A stretch of 32,506 nt of DNA. Origin: Candidatus Raymondbacteria bacterium RIFOXYA2_FULL_49_16 (GTDB lineage: Bacteria; Fibrobacterota; OXYB2-FULL-49-7; XYB2-FULL-49-35). Below the pieces are notes generated by a model, which made no database searches, was not told the origin of the DNA, and worked only from the letters and a program-made list of their open reading frames with translations. Shown here piece by piece: positions 24,264 through 32,506 of this stretch; position 1 is the first letter of the stretch; each line of letters begins with the position of its first letter. The position numbers and the translations under genes are program-made. The stretch is from contig MFYT01000075.1 of assembly GCA_001789205.1 (NCBI GenBank), forward strand, positions 1 to 32,506, read 5' to 3'.

Positions 24264-24927
24264 ATTTCAGATTAAACAAAACAACAATTTCGCCTCTCAC
24301 GCCCTCTTTTTCAAAAATCGAGGCAATGTCTGAAGTTTTGCCGCGGTAAAATCGCTCGAATTTTTTTGTTATTTCCCTCCCCACTACAAGTGGAATATCG
24401 CCAAAAACTTCCTGGATTGCCGCAAGGGTCTTCAATAAGCGATGGGGGCTCTCGTAAAAAACAACAGTGCGTTCTTCGGTTTTAAGCGCTTCAAGCTTCT
24501 TTTTTCTCGCCCCCTCTTTTGCCGGGAGAAAGTTCTCGAATACAAACCGGTCCGTAGGAAATCCTGACGCCACCAGCGCTGCCAGAAGCGCGGAAGCGCC
24601 AGGAACAGGAACAACATCAATAGTATTACGAATAGCCTCTCGCACCAGATGAAAGGCTGGATCAGCGATGCCGGGCGTACCCGCGTCTGAAATGACCGCC
24701 ACAGACCTTCCCTGCTGCAGTTCGGCAATAAGCTCCGGCGTCCGCTGCAGTTTATTGTGATCGTGGTAGCTGACCATACGAGTGGCAATGTTGAAATGGG
24801 CCAGCAAAATGCCCGAATGGCGTGTATCTTCGGCGGCAATAACATGGACCGATTTAAGGACCTCAATGGCCCTAAGGGAAAGGTCGCCAAGATTGCCTAT
24901 GGGAGTACTGACAATATAAAGGGGCAT
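24235..24927 (-). CDS. rsmI: 16S rRNA (cytidine1402-2'-O)-methyltransferase
   Basis: 230 residues of the SAM-dependent tetrapyrrole-methylase fold. RsmI methylates the 2'-hydroxyl of C1402 in 16S rRNA. Family signatures are present: the N-terminal LYIVSTPIGNLGDLSLRA, IAAEDTRHSG, SYHDHN, VAVISDAGTPGIADPA and the glycine-rich VPVPGASALLAALVASG, then VFYESPHRL and GREITKKFE. It is shorter than the E. coli enzyme (about 286) and lacks most of the C-terminal extension. It starts 6 bases after the porU-like gene and overlaps lnt. Confidence 0.95.
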   Translation of the reverse strand: MPLYIVSTPIGNLGDLSLRAIEVLKSVHVIAAEDTRHSGILLAHFNIATRMVSYHDHNKLQRTPELIAELQQGRSVAVISDAGTPGIADPAFHLVREAIRNTIDVVPVPGASALLAALVASGFPTDRFVFENFLPAKEGARKKKLEALKTEERTVVFYESPHRLLKTLAAIQEVFGDIPLVVGREITKKFERFYRGKTSDIASIFEKEGVRGEIVVLFNLKYAGSNEPAR

Positions 24928-24933
24928 AAAAAT

Positions 24934-27900
24934 CTATCTGCCTTCTGTCTTGGCAATCTTGTGGATCTGCTCAATGGTGGTACTGCTGTTCGAAACCGTG
25001 AATTTGAGATAATAGACTCCATTCGAGAGCCTGCGGCCATCCTGGTCAAGGGCGTCCCACTCTATCTCATTGTATCCTATGATATTCTTTTGCGAAAAGG
25101 TTTTAACCAGCTTGCCGGCAATGGAATAAATCCTGATTGAGACATCAGCATCGTCGGTAATGACAAAGGCAAAAACCGTCCTTTTACCAAAGGGATTGGG
25201 ATGGTTTGCGAAAAACTTGACCGTAAGCTCCGCACCCAGCTGATAGGCAAAAGCGGCCGTATCCGAGAAATTCCCGTTGATGTCCGCTGCCACGACATAC
25301 AGGGAATCTGACCCTTCGTGTTCGGGCTTGAAGCTCACGCTCACATCGCCAACTGAACCCGCATATCCCATGGAATAGAGTCTCCGGGAAAGGACATCGC
25401 CCCGCGACTTGAATACAACCACTGTATGCGAGTCCACGCCTGATTCGTCCCTGATAGTGATATCAATGGGTGTTTGGATCGGTATATAGTTCTTATAGGT
25501 CAGCACACGGCCGCCTGCTGAAGCGAATACTGACGGCCCGGTATAATCACGCTTTTTACCGGGTACGATACGCCGGTTCAGACCTGTCATGATACGTACG
25601 CTTGAGTCAGCTGTATCCACAACGCCGCCAGCCCAGGTCCAGAAATTGAGCGATGTGTCCCATTGAAAGAAACCGAGCGAATCATTTGCCTTTCCCACGG
25701 CCTTGTACCGGACTTCAATAACGGAATCGCCCATATTCCGGTCGCTGGCAAGGAAAAAATCGTACCGTTCCAGCTGCAGCGTTCCCCGGGGCCGGTAAAA
25801 AGCCTGATGATAGGAAAGCGGGTAATTATTCTCCGATGAAAATATTGGAACATATCCCGGCGCAAGCGAATCGATGTTGTCCATCACCCCGTAGAGCCTG
25901 AATGTATCACGGTCATTGACCGGTCTGATGGAAATTCCCAAAATGGGCCCGGTCATAACTGTGTCCCTTTTCCCGAAGTATGCGCCCGAGACCCCGAAGA
26001 CAGCTCTCACGGTATTGTTCACCTCGTTCTTCTCAGCAATGTCATTCCTGCTATCGAGACGCACCCGAACATCGAGAAAGCCGTTTGCGTGCAGCGGAAG
26101 ATCAACGGAATCCACTTCTCCTGAATCGAGACGAGAGGTATAATAGGCCGTATCGTCGGGAAAGGTATTGACAGCTTGCTGAATAAGGAAATTCCTCGCC
26201 GGACTCTCCCCATTGTTTCTGAACCGGGTCCGTAGCACCAGACTGTCGACTACCACCGCCTGCACACGGCTGGCGTTCTGAAAAGAGATGTCCGCGCGAC
26301 CGGCTATGCGTTCATGCCCATAGGCGAGTGTATCGGTGCGCGACACGTGATCCAGCGTGTAGTCAGCGGCCAAGGCATAACTGACGCCCCTGAGCGTATC
26401 AAAAATACCGGTAACAAGAGGAATCCCGCTAACTGTCGCATAGACCGCCATACCGGCGCTGTCAGGGCCTGTGGCGGCCATGGCTGCGGCCTGGGTAAAG
26501 GAACGTCGCATATACGAGGTATCTGCCTTCCAAAGGAGACGAACGGTATCGATAATACAACTTTCTGGAAGGGCCAGGGTTGCGGTAAATTGCAACGTAT
26601 CGCCCATGATCACCTTTCCCGTACCCGTGGTATCGGCAACACAGGCAAGTTGGCAGGCGGTCAGACGGGCCACGGAAAACCGGGCCTGACCCATGGCATC
26701 GCGGCCATTGTCCCAAACAGTGACACGTATCAGTCCAGCGGAGAAATCCTGGTTTGCCTTTAGACCAACTGTAATCGTATCCACGCGTCCATTGAAAGAA
26801 AAATTCTTGAAAAAACTTAATGTGCCATCATCATTGAAGACCTGGGCGACACCGTTTCCCACGTCCACGGAATCCGTGGAAACGAAGATTCTGAGAGAAT
26901 CGCCGCGCGCCAGCACGCTCTTTTCGAGCTTCACTTCAAGAGAAGCGGGATAGACAATGCTCATTGCTGGATCGCCCAACAGATTGTACTGGCCAATAAC
27001 CGGGAAATAGTCCGTGCCATAGGCAGCGAGCATTTCCTGTTCGGTATCGAAAATGATGTCTCCTACACGAGGCTTGCGCTCACCGCTTTTCGCGGCCACC
27101 AGAAAGCTGAGCAGGTAATCTGATTCGGTGAATGAATGGCCGGAAGCCCCGTAAAAAGCGGCACAGCCGCCCTTTGACGAAAGCAGCATGGTTTCACCAA
27201 GCGGCGGCCAGAGGTCATAGGGCAGGCCAAATGTTGCGGCTTCGAACGAAGCGGTAAGACAGGTGAGGCTGTAGACAATGGGCAGTGTGGCGTAGTTCGT
27301 GAGGGCACGCGCCTCTGTATGTCCCATGATATTGGGATCGAAATCAGACCAGACACTGCCGCCGCCATGTCCGTAGAAATTGACGAACATGACGCCATTG
27401 TCGATGATGGACTGTACTTCACGCGGAGAGCTGTTGCCGAAGAAATAGGCGGACGCAGTGTCCACATCCACCCTCCGGACATTGAAACGGTCCTTCAGAA
27501 TAAAATCCTGCAACCGCTGGTTTGCCGTTGAAAAAATTGATTCCCAGCCGCCAATGAGAAGGTAATCGTTCTTCCAGGTTCCCGGACTGGAATATCGCTC
27601 ATAATCCATGATCTTCTTTAAAGCCTGGGAAATTTCCTGCGCGTTCCTGCCCGGTATGCGGCCCACGGAAAGATCGGGAAATAAATCATCGCCGCTCACC
27701 GTGGTAAACCGGGTATCGGCCGAGGCAAGCCCCCAGCCGTTGATCTGGACAAAATAGGTGGGGACCAAATTCCGTTCAGGCGCAAGTTTGTCCGCACCCT
27801 CTGAAGTATCGCCGATCAGCAGCAGATAAAAGGGTGAAGGATTGAAATGTTCGTACGCGTATTTGACAAACGCCTTGATCGCGTCGGGATTCACGCTCCC

Positions 27901-29700
27901 ATCGCCGAAAAGGTCGTATATCGCCTCAACATCGGCGATAAAAACTTCCATGCCCTGGCTTCGGCGATACGCGGCATAGCTGGCAATGGCCGGTCTCAGA
28001 CTGCGAGGCGCAATGATAAGCAGGTCTGCACCATTTCCCGAATTCACAAGGTCCGAAGGGACAACGGCCGCGAGATGGTCAGGAGAGAAAACACGGCCGG
28101 ACACAAAATACGTTGTGGGTCCGTAGACAATGTCGTAGAACGAGAGCGTGTTGTCCGCAACTGACGCATTGGTAAAGCGCCGTCCGTGTATGTCCCATAT
28201 CTCCGGGACAGACCTCATTCCCGAAATGGAGAACTGGTAGCTTCCCGCGCCCGATAGCGACGAGGAATCGAGGATGATGAGCTGAGTGCTGTCGGAGGAG
28301 ACCATGCCCGGCTCAGCATCGTATTCTATCTCGAGCCAGTTGAGATATACGCAATCGTTGGGATCGAGCTGGACCGTAAGGGTGTTTGCGCCGCCTTGTA
28401 ACAGTTTCAAGTGTTCCGGGGTATTTTGCGAAACAAATGTCTTTGAAGTTTGCCCGAGCCAGAAGCACTGCATGCTGTCTGGCTCGCTGTATCCTTCAAT
28501 ATAGATGGGATCGCCATTGACGCGAAGTGAAAGAAAATGGGGGGTCTTGCTGTATCCCATGAAATTCGCCCTGATACGCGCCTTCCCCGCCGGGGATGGC
28601 CCAGCATCGAGCTGGAAGGCAAGAGTATTTACTGAATGACACATATCCATCCACATCCAGTAGTCGTCAAGTTTAAATTCGTAATCGCGGGGATCGACGG
28701 AAGCCTGTGAGTGGGTCTCAGCGGGGCTCGACAACCGTAGAATGACATTGTCCTCTTCAAGATGGACCGACCGTTTGAAACGGGTCACCTTTTTTATCGT
28801 CTGCACGCTTTGGTTGAATTTATAAGGATCGATGAATTGGACCGTACCGTCGCGGTTGAGCACCTTGGCCGCGCCGCTCACCAAAGGAACGCGCAACCCA
28901 GGGACCGTTCCCCAATCCAGGTAATAGGCCCGGCCAAGGGTCTGTTCGGGATAGTAGTTGGTTTGTCCCCGACGAAATTCACCATAAAAAAGCAAGCGGT
29001 CGCCCGGCCCAAAAGACCCCTTGATTGCGGTTTCGATGGAGAGAGGGATCTCGCGGCCGCCTGAAAAAAGCCTGAACATATCTGGATTGATCGTCGAAGG
29101 GTTGAACCCGCAGCGGGAAATCTGGTCGTATGAAATCGCATAAATACCATCGGCCCTCACGAACATTTTGATTTTTGCCAATGGAAAAACAGCGCCAGCG
29201 TTTTTGGCGAGAAGTCCCGCGGGGTTTACCCGGTAATTCGACGCTGATGCATAGTTGCTGAGAAACGAGGAATAAAACTGTTCCACGCAACGGCTTTCAG
29301 CCACGGGCTGGGATGCGGCCGTCTTGACCAGAGGAACAGAATAGACGGCAGTCACGCGTCCCTGCGTAGTTGCCCCGGGATACAGTTTTAAAGTAACGGC
29401 ATAGACGCTTCGCACCAGTCCCGCCGCGCCCTTCTCGCACCTGACTGGACCCTGCGGACTTGTACACGATAGCGAACTAATACGTGCGCCATTGGGGAGG
29501 GCAAAGGTGAGTGGATAAAAAAAAGTAGCGTCAGCGGCTGGCAGCGCGCCTAGGGAATCGGCGAGCGAATAGGTAAAAATAAGGCTCTTGCCATCATCTT
29601 TGACCACTGCGACATCAATGCTAAACGAGAGCGATGCCGTGCAAAGGAGCACGGTCGCCAATATCCGTGAAAACAATGCCGCGCCAGTTTTCTTTTTCAT
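24934..29700 (-). CDS. porU: PorU-like C25 peptidase with C-terminal type IX/FlgD-like domain
   Basis: 1588 residues with a signal peptide (about 7-27, SRILATVLLCTASLSFSI). A beta-rich N-terminal region (30-550) precedes the C25 gingipain domain (about 555-915), with His near 777 in MFVNFYGHGGGSVWSDF and Cys near 813 in VYSLTCLTASFEA. Ig/CARDB-like domains follow (CARDB at about 1130-1235, SRNDIAEKNEVNNTV). The last 95 residues are a FlgD-like/type IX sorting-type domain (HPNPFGKRT, VSIRIYSIAGKLVKTF, GYNEIEWDALDQDGRRLSNGVYYLKF). PorU is the type IX secretion sortase that removes C-terminal signals and attaches cargo at the surface. The call rests on family architecture; it could instead be another surface C25 protease. 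Its ATG overlaps the upstream stop as ATGA. Confidence 0.8.
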   Translation of the reverse strand: MKKKTGAALFSRILATVLLCTASLSFSIDVAVVKDDGKSLIFTYSLADSLGALPAADATFFYPLTFALPNGARISSLSCTSPQGPVRCEKGAAGLVRSVYAVTLKLYPGATTQGRVTAVYSVPLVKTAASQPVAESRCVEQFYSSFLSNYASASNYRVNPAGLLAKNAGAVFPLAKIKMFVRADGIYAISYDQISRCGFNPSTINPDMFRLFSGGREIPLSIETAIKGSFGPGDRLLFYGEFRRGQTNYYPEQTLGRAYYLDWGTVPGLRVPLVSGAAKVLNRDGTVQFIDPYKFNQSVQTIKKVTRFKRSVHLEEDNVILRLSSPAETHSQASVDPRDYEFKLDDYWMWMDMCHSVNTLAFQLDAGPSPAGKARIRANFMGYSKTPHFLSLRVNGDPIYIEGYSEPDSMQCFWLGQTSKTFVSQNTPEHLKLLQGGANTLTVQLDPNDCVYLNWLEIEYDAEPGMVSSDSTQLIILDSSSLSGAGSYQFSISGMRSVPEIWDIHGRRFTNASVADNTLSFYDIVYGPTTYFVSGRVFSPDHLAAVVPSDLVNSGNGADLLIIAPRSLRPAIASYAAYRRSQGMEVFIADVEAIYDLFGDGSVNPDAIKAFVKYAYEHFNPSPFYLLLIGDTSEGADKLAPERNLVPTYFVQINGWGLASADTRFTTVSGDDLFPDLSVGRIPGRNAQEISQALKKIMDYERYSSPGTWKNDYLLIGGWESIFSTANQRLQDFILKDRFNVRRVDVDTASAYFFGNSSPREVQSIIDNGVMFVNFYGHGGGSVWSDFDPNIMGHTEARALTNYATLPIVYSLTCLTASFEAATFGLPYDLWPPLGETMLLSSKGGCAAFYGASGHSFTESDYLLSFLVAAKSGERKPRVGDIIFDTEQEMLAAYGTDYFPVIGQYNLLGDPAMSIVYPASLEVKLEKSVLARGDSLRIFVSTDSVDVGNGVAQVFNDDGTLSFFKNFSFNGRVDTITVGLKANQDFSAGLIRVTVWDNGRDAMGQARFSVARLTACQLACVADTTGTGKVIMGDTLQFTATLALPESCIIDTVRLLWKADTSYMRRSFTQAAAMAATGPDSAGMAVYATVSGIPLVTGIFDTLRGVSYALAADYTLDHVSRTDTLAYGHERIAGRADISFQNASRVQAVVVDSLVLRTRFRNNGESPARNFLIQQAVNTFPDDTAYYTSRLDSGEVDSVDLPLHANGFLDVRVRLDSRNDIAEKNEVNNTVRAVFGVSGAYFGKRDTVMTGPILGISIRPVNDRDTFRLYGVMDNIDSLAPGYVPIFSSENNYPLSYHQAFYRPRGTLQLERYDFFLASDRNMGDSVIEVRYKAVGKANDSLGFFQWDTSLNFWTWAGGVVDTADSSVRIMTGLNRRIVPGKKRDYTGPSVFASAGGRVLTYKNYIPIQTPIDITIRDESGVDSHTVVVFKSRGDVLSRRLYSMGYAGSVGDVSVSFKPEHEGSDSLYVVAADINGNFSDTAAFAYQLGAELTVKFFANHPNPFGKRTVFAFVITDDADVSIRIYSIAGKLVKTFSQKNIIGYNEIEWDALDQDGRRLSNGVYYLKFTVSNSSTTIEQIHKIAKTEGR

Positions 29701-30464
29701 GGTCCCGCGTCAAACTGAGAGACAGCTATACCATACGATTTGCCTCCAAATGCGCTCCCAGTCCATGAGATGATTCGTACGCCAAAGATGGCATGTGCAA
29801 TCGTGTCCCTCTGTGCAATGGCGCGCAGAGTATCGACCGGTATATCGGGAAATACCGAGGTTTCGTTGATAACATCGCTAAAACGTTCTTCATATATAAT
29901 GGAGTCGAGAGATATATCCCCTCGCATTATATCTACCCGCCACTCTTTCCCATGCTGACCGGTAAGCGAATATTGAATAAATGGATACCCATAGTCGAGC
30001 GTGACCAGCGAAATATTCGCGGGCTTAGCAAGGAGTATGGTATCGGCGTTCGAAGGGTCGCTTACGCTGTCTTCGGCTGAAACCGCGTACATCCGATAGA
30101 CGTAGATATTGACATCCTGTGTGTATGTAATACCGTTCAGAACCGAACGGTCTTTGAAAAAGGTGTAGGTTCCAGGTATTCCCTGACCGCCCACAACCCT
30201 CTTGAATTCAGCGTCAGCCGGACCCTTCAGGTAAATGTTATAGGATACATCCATTGCATTGGTATCGGAAAAAGAGATGGTAACGCACGCCTCAACATCG
30301 TTCGCCGTGGCAACCTCAAGCCCCTCAATCCGCGGTGGCGACGGCTTTTTATTGGGGGAATGGGTGACAGTAGTGGGACTGCAGACAAACCCCACCTGGG
30401 TAAAAGAGACCAGCAGGGCCAGGCTGGCAGTCAGGCAGATCCGCTTATGCATGGTCCTTTTCAT
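29697..30464 (-). CDS. Exported Fn3-like protein upstream of porU
   Basis: 255 residues. The N terminus (MHKRICLTASLALLVSFTQVGFVCS) is a signal peptide and could be a lipoprotein signal ending at Cys, though GFVC is a poor lipobox. The rest resembles one or two fibronectin III or Ig-like domains (VACVTISF-like strands, VSYNIYLKGPADAEFKRV, YVYRMYAVSAEDSVSDPSNADTI). It overlaps ruvX by 20 bases and the PorU-like gene by 4, so translation is probably coupled. A role with the PorU-like protein at the outer membrane is inferred only from context. Confidence 0.7.
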   Translation of the reverse strand: MKRTMHKRICLTASLALLVSFTQVGFVCSPTTVTHSPNKKPSPPRIEGLEVATANDVEACVTISFSDTNAMDVSYNIYLKGPADAEFKRVVGGQGIPGTYTFFKDRSVLNGITYTQDVNIYVYRMYAVSAEDSVSDPSNADTILLAKPANISLVTLDYGYPFIQYSLTGQHGKEWRVDIMRGDISLDSIIYEERFSDVINETSVFPDIPVDTLRAIAQRDTIAHAIFGVRIISWTGSAFGGKSYGIAVSQFDAGP

Positions 30465-30876
30465 TCAAATAATCCTGCAGAAAAAGCGCTGCGGCTATTC
30501 GATCAACCGCATCCTTGTTCTCACGCGTATTTTTTCCCTGTTTTTTCAGTATTTCTTGGGCGGCAACCGAACTATATCCTTCATCGATCCGGACAATACG
30601 TATTGACGGGCCCACTGCATGCTGGAGCGCCTCGATTAAACCGTCAATTGCTCCAGCCTTGTCGCCCGCTGCGCCGCTGTTGTGATAGGGATATCCTACC
30701 ACAACAGACCCCGCGTCCTCGTCTTGGATAATGCTTGCTATTTTCGCTATGGGATCGGCAATAGAGCGGGTATCAATGGTGCAGAACGGACTGGCAATGA
30801 TATTGGCAGGGTCGCTCAGGGCAATACCAATGCGACGTTCGCCGAAATCGATTGCCAGAACCCTCCTGTTCGTCAA
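30445..30876 (-). CDS. ruvX: Putative pre-16S rRNA nuclease / Holliday junction resolvase-like protein (YqgF)
   Basis: 143 residues, the usual size of the RNase H-like YqgF/RuvX family, which trims the 5' end of pre-16S rRNA in E. coli. Motifs: AIDFGERRIGIALSDP with the first acidic residue, VVVGYPYHNSG, IRIVRIDEGYSSVAAQEIL and the terminal KDAVDRIAAALFLQDYL with the last Asp. The family's usual DER is IDEG here. The start is TTG at 30876, just after the stop of the SH3 gene; no internal ATG fits the conserved N terminus. Cytoplasmic. Confidence 0.9.
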   Translation of the reverse strand: MTNRRVLAIDFGERRIGIALSDPANIIASPFCTIDTRSIADPIAKIASIIQDEDAGSVVVGYPYHNSGAAGDKAGAIDGLIEALQHAVGPSIRIVRIDEGYSSVAAQEILKKQGKNTRENKDAVDRIAAALFLQDYLNEKDHA

Positions 30877-30879
30877 CCT

Positions 30880-31323
30880 TTACCGCCCTTCCCCAGCGCC
30901 GCCAACGCTCTCAAGCGCCTTTTTGCGTTTTGCCTCGTGATAATTCCTCATGATCAGGACAACAATGCCGATTGCGCCAAGAATGATCGCGAAAATGAGG
31001 ATATCGCGCAAAAAGGGCAGGCGTGAATCCGAGTCCAGCACCTCAATTTTCTTTGTTTCAAGGCCAATTTCGATCCATCCCACCTCGTCTTTTTCAGGAA
31101 TATACACTTGGGCCCAATATTCGCCTTCCTGGACCAGAGGAAAACGGTCTCCCTTTTTCGCCTGTACAATGATGGGAGACTCAGGACGCCGCTCCTCAAG
31201 AATGGGGGTAAAAGGAGCCAGAACATGGACAATTTTCTTTACCTTCTTCGCATGACTCTCCTGCGGCAGAACAAAAAGCACTGCCAGGAGGGTAAGGGCG
31301 AGAACCGGAAGAATGTTTTTCAT
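30880..31323 (-). CDS. Bacterial SH3-domain membrane protein
   Basis: 147 residues: a signal sequence (about 4-25, LPVLALTLLAVLFVLPQESHA), a periplasmic SH3-like domain (about 33-88, VLAPFTPILEERRPESPIIVQAKKGDRFPLV, YWAQVYIPEKDEVGWIE) and one membrane helix near the C terminus (about 106-125, ILIFAIILGAIGIVVLIM) with a short basic tail. SH3b domains often bind cell-wall material, but no enzyme domain is attached. First gene of a tight run with ruvX (3 bases apart). Function unknown. Confidence 0.75.
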   Translation of the reverse strand: MKNILPVLALTLLAVLFVLPQESHAKKVKKIVHVLAPFTPILEERRPESPIIVQAKKGDRFPLVQEGEYWAQVYIPEKDEVGWIEIGLETKKIEVLDSDSRLPFLRDILIFAIILGAIGIVVLIMRNYHEAKRKKALESVGGAGEGR

Positions 31324-31338
31324 ACAACCATTCCTTTC

Positions 31339-31367
31339 ATTATTTTCACCTTTTTAACCATTTTCAA
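31339..31367 (-). promoter_or_regulatory. Candidate promoter before the SH3-ruvX run
   Basis: On the minus strand TTGAAA (31362-31367), 17 bases and AATAAT (31339-31344) lie in the 84-base AT-rich gap after lpxK. It is close to the ATG (31323), so the leader would be only about 8 bases. An alternative site further upstream is possible. Confidence 0.35.
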
Positions 31368-31407
31368 GATATAAATAATAGATTTAATACATTTATTGCC
31401 AGTTTTT

Positions 31408-32418
31408 TCACACACTGACCAGAGAGGTTTGGGCAATGACACCGCGAACCATATCGCAGAAAGCCTTGTCCTGGTCTATGCGGAGAGCAATCTTCAGATA
31501 ATACAGGCCGCGCCGAAACGCGTCTTCAAGCCGCCAGAAGTCTTTCTCGGTCGTAAGAAGCGATGCTCCTCCCGCATTGGCGCGTATCTGGTCCATTTCA
31601 GCCGCATCGAAGGGGTAATGGTCGGCATAGGTCAGTGACCCGGCCACCAACAGCCCAAGCGAACGCGCCATGCTGACAAAACGGTCTCCATGGGCTATGC
31701 CGGAAAAAACATAGAAGGGATGATCGCGCATTACTTCAACGCTTTGCTTTTTCCCATCGGGACAGGCAATGCATTCAACGGTCCGAACGGCTGTAAACAC
31801 GGGCTTTTTAAACCCGCGCCTCCTGATATCGTCCACAACCCCATTGCCGCCTGCGAAACCCGTATTACAGGTGACGACGATCATATCGGCGCGCATGATA
31901 CCCCGCAACAACTCCCTGCGCGTTCCATGGGGCAACATCGCCTTTCCCCACGGATCATGGGCGTCAACAGTGAGAATATTCAGGTCCCGATAGAGACTCC
32001 GGTGGGCAAAGCCATCGTCAAGTATAAGAGGCATGGGACCGAATTTTTTGACAAGGAGCGCGCCGATTCTGAAACGATCCGCCCCTATACCCAGGCAGCA
32101 CGGAATATTTTCAGCGATCATTTTCGGTTCATCGCCTATCTCCTGCCAGCCTAGTCCGGCAGCCGAATCAACGCAATAAGGGCGATGTGATGTTCTCCCA
32201 TATCCCCTGCTGAGCACTCCGCAGCGCAGTCCCGATTCGCTCAACAGCGACCCGATCCGCATGACCAGCGGCGTTTTGCCCGTTCCTCCGGCGGTAATGT
32301 TGCCCACGGAAATGACTGTTACGGGCAATGTTCGCGCCTTTAATATTCCCGTGCCGTAGAGAACCGTGCGGACCAGGGTGACTATGGTATAGAGAAGCGA
32401 AAGGATTCTGAATGCCAT
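31408..32418 (-). CDS. lpxK: Tetraacyldisaccharide 4'-kinase
   Basis: 336 residues. LpxK phosphorylates the 4' position of the lipid A disaccharide at the cytoplasmic face of the inner membrane. The N-terminal hydrophobic helix (4-24) is the usual membrane attachment. P-loop SVGNITAGGTGKTPLV (GGTGKT at 44-49), CGVLSRGYGR, LILDDGFAHRSLYRDLNILTVD and the late DHYPFDAAEM and LLTTEKDFWRLE are family motifs. The start ATG has GGGGG 7 bases ahead. It shows that the organism makes lipid A. An 84-base gap separates it from the SH3 gene. Confidence 0.95.
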   Translation of the reverse strand: MAFRILSLLYTIVTLVRTVLYGTGILKARTLPVTVISVGNITAGGTGKTPLVMRIGSLLSESGLRCGVLSRGYGRTSHRPYCVDSAAGLGWQEIGDEPKMIAENIPCCLGIGADRFRIGALLVKKFGPMPLILDDGFAHRSLYRDLNILTVDAHDPWGKAMLPHGTRRELLRGIMRADMIVVTCNTGFAGGNGVVDDIRRRGFKKPVFTAVRTVECIACPDGKKQSVEVMRDHPFYVFSGIAHGDRFVSMARSLGLLVAGSLTYADHYPFDAAEMDQIRANAGGASLLTTEKDFWRLEDAFRRGLYYLKIALRIDQDKAFCDMVRGVIAQTSLVSV

Positions 32419-32430
32419 GGCAAAATCCCC

Positions 32431-32506
32431 CTACTCTTCCGAATACGCGGTTAGGTCGTCCATCAGACCTTCATTGACTTTGACTCTCAGCGTAAGCTGG
32501 ACCGGC
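32431..32506 (-). CDS. C-terminal end of an unidentified gene
   Basis: The minus strand is open from the window edge to a TAG at 32431-32433, giving a tail that reads PVQLTLRVKVNEGLMDDLTA and then YSEE. It stops 12 bases before the lpxK start, so it is probably the upstream gene of the same operon. Too short to identify. Confidence 0.5.
   Translation of the reverse strand, partial: PVQLTLRVKVNEGLMDDLTAYSEE

Overview
The window looks like a chromosomal segment of a Gram-negative bacterium of the FCB type (Fibrobacterota, Raymondbacteria or a similar candidate lineage). The clues are lipid A synthesis (lpxK), lipoprotein N-acylation (lnt), a PorU-like C25 peptidase with a FlgD/type IX-like C-terminal domain, a PorT-like outer-membrane barrel, and very large exported proteins with beta-helix and FG-GAP repeats. 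The taxonomic placement is inference from gene families only. All resident genes lie on the minus strand; plus-strand genes occur only in two of the mobile elements.

Region 1 (1-1996 and 10114-12092) is AT-rich and encodes exported proteins. It holds a papain-family (C1A) cysteine peptidase (174-1574) and, beyond the mobile elements, a three-gene operon: an unrecognised exported protein, an AvrRpt2/C39-like cysteine peptidase and an outer-membrane barrel protein. A good sigma70-like promoter precedes the operon.

Region 2 (about 1997-10110) is a stack of mobile DNA. An IS3-family element (1997-3620, minus strand, orfA/orfB joined by a -1 frameshift at an A9 run) abuts the left end of a larger transposon (about 3624-10110). 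The transposon encodes a zinc-ribbon protein, a DDE transposase and an ExeA/TniB-like AAA ATPase. The transposase gene is split by a third element (5205-8708) carrying three consecutive tyrosine recombinase genes, a 'recombinase in trio' (RIT) element. Removing the RIT element and one copy of the flanking CCGCGG rejoins the reading frame exactly and gives a canonical D-35-E catalytic spacing. The RIT ends carry a 31-bp inverted repeat (30/31 identical), repeated GTTATG-type boxes and an asymmetric palindromic tail. Its middle recombinase gene has a frameshift.

Region 3 (12126-22052) is one gene for a roughly 3300-residue exported protein. It has a central gingipain-like C25 peptidase domain, Ig/Fn3-like segments, an FG-GAP propeller region and beta-helix modules; its first and last modules of about 430 residues are copies of each other. 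Just upstream lies a decayed receiver-domain gene (in-frame TAA at codon 7) with a 28-bp perfect palindrome in front of its ribosome binding site.

Region 4 (22686-32506) is a compact housekeeping and envelope cluster read right to left: an unidentified partial gene, lpxK, an SH3-domain membrane protein, ruvX, an Fn3-like exported protein, a porU-like C25 peptidase, rsmI and lnt. From the SH3 gene to lnt the genes overlap or lie within 7 bp of each other, so they are probably cotranscribed. No rRNA, tRNA or CRISPR array was seen.
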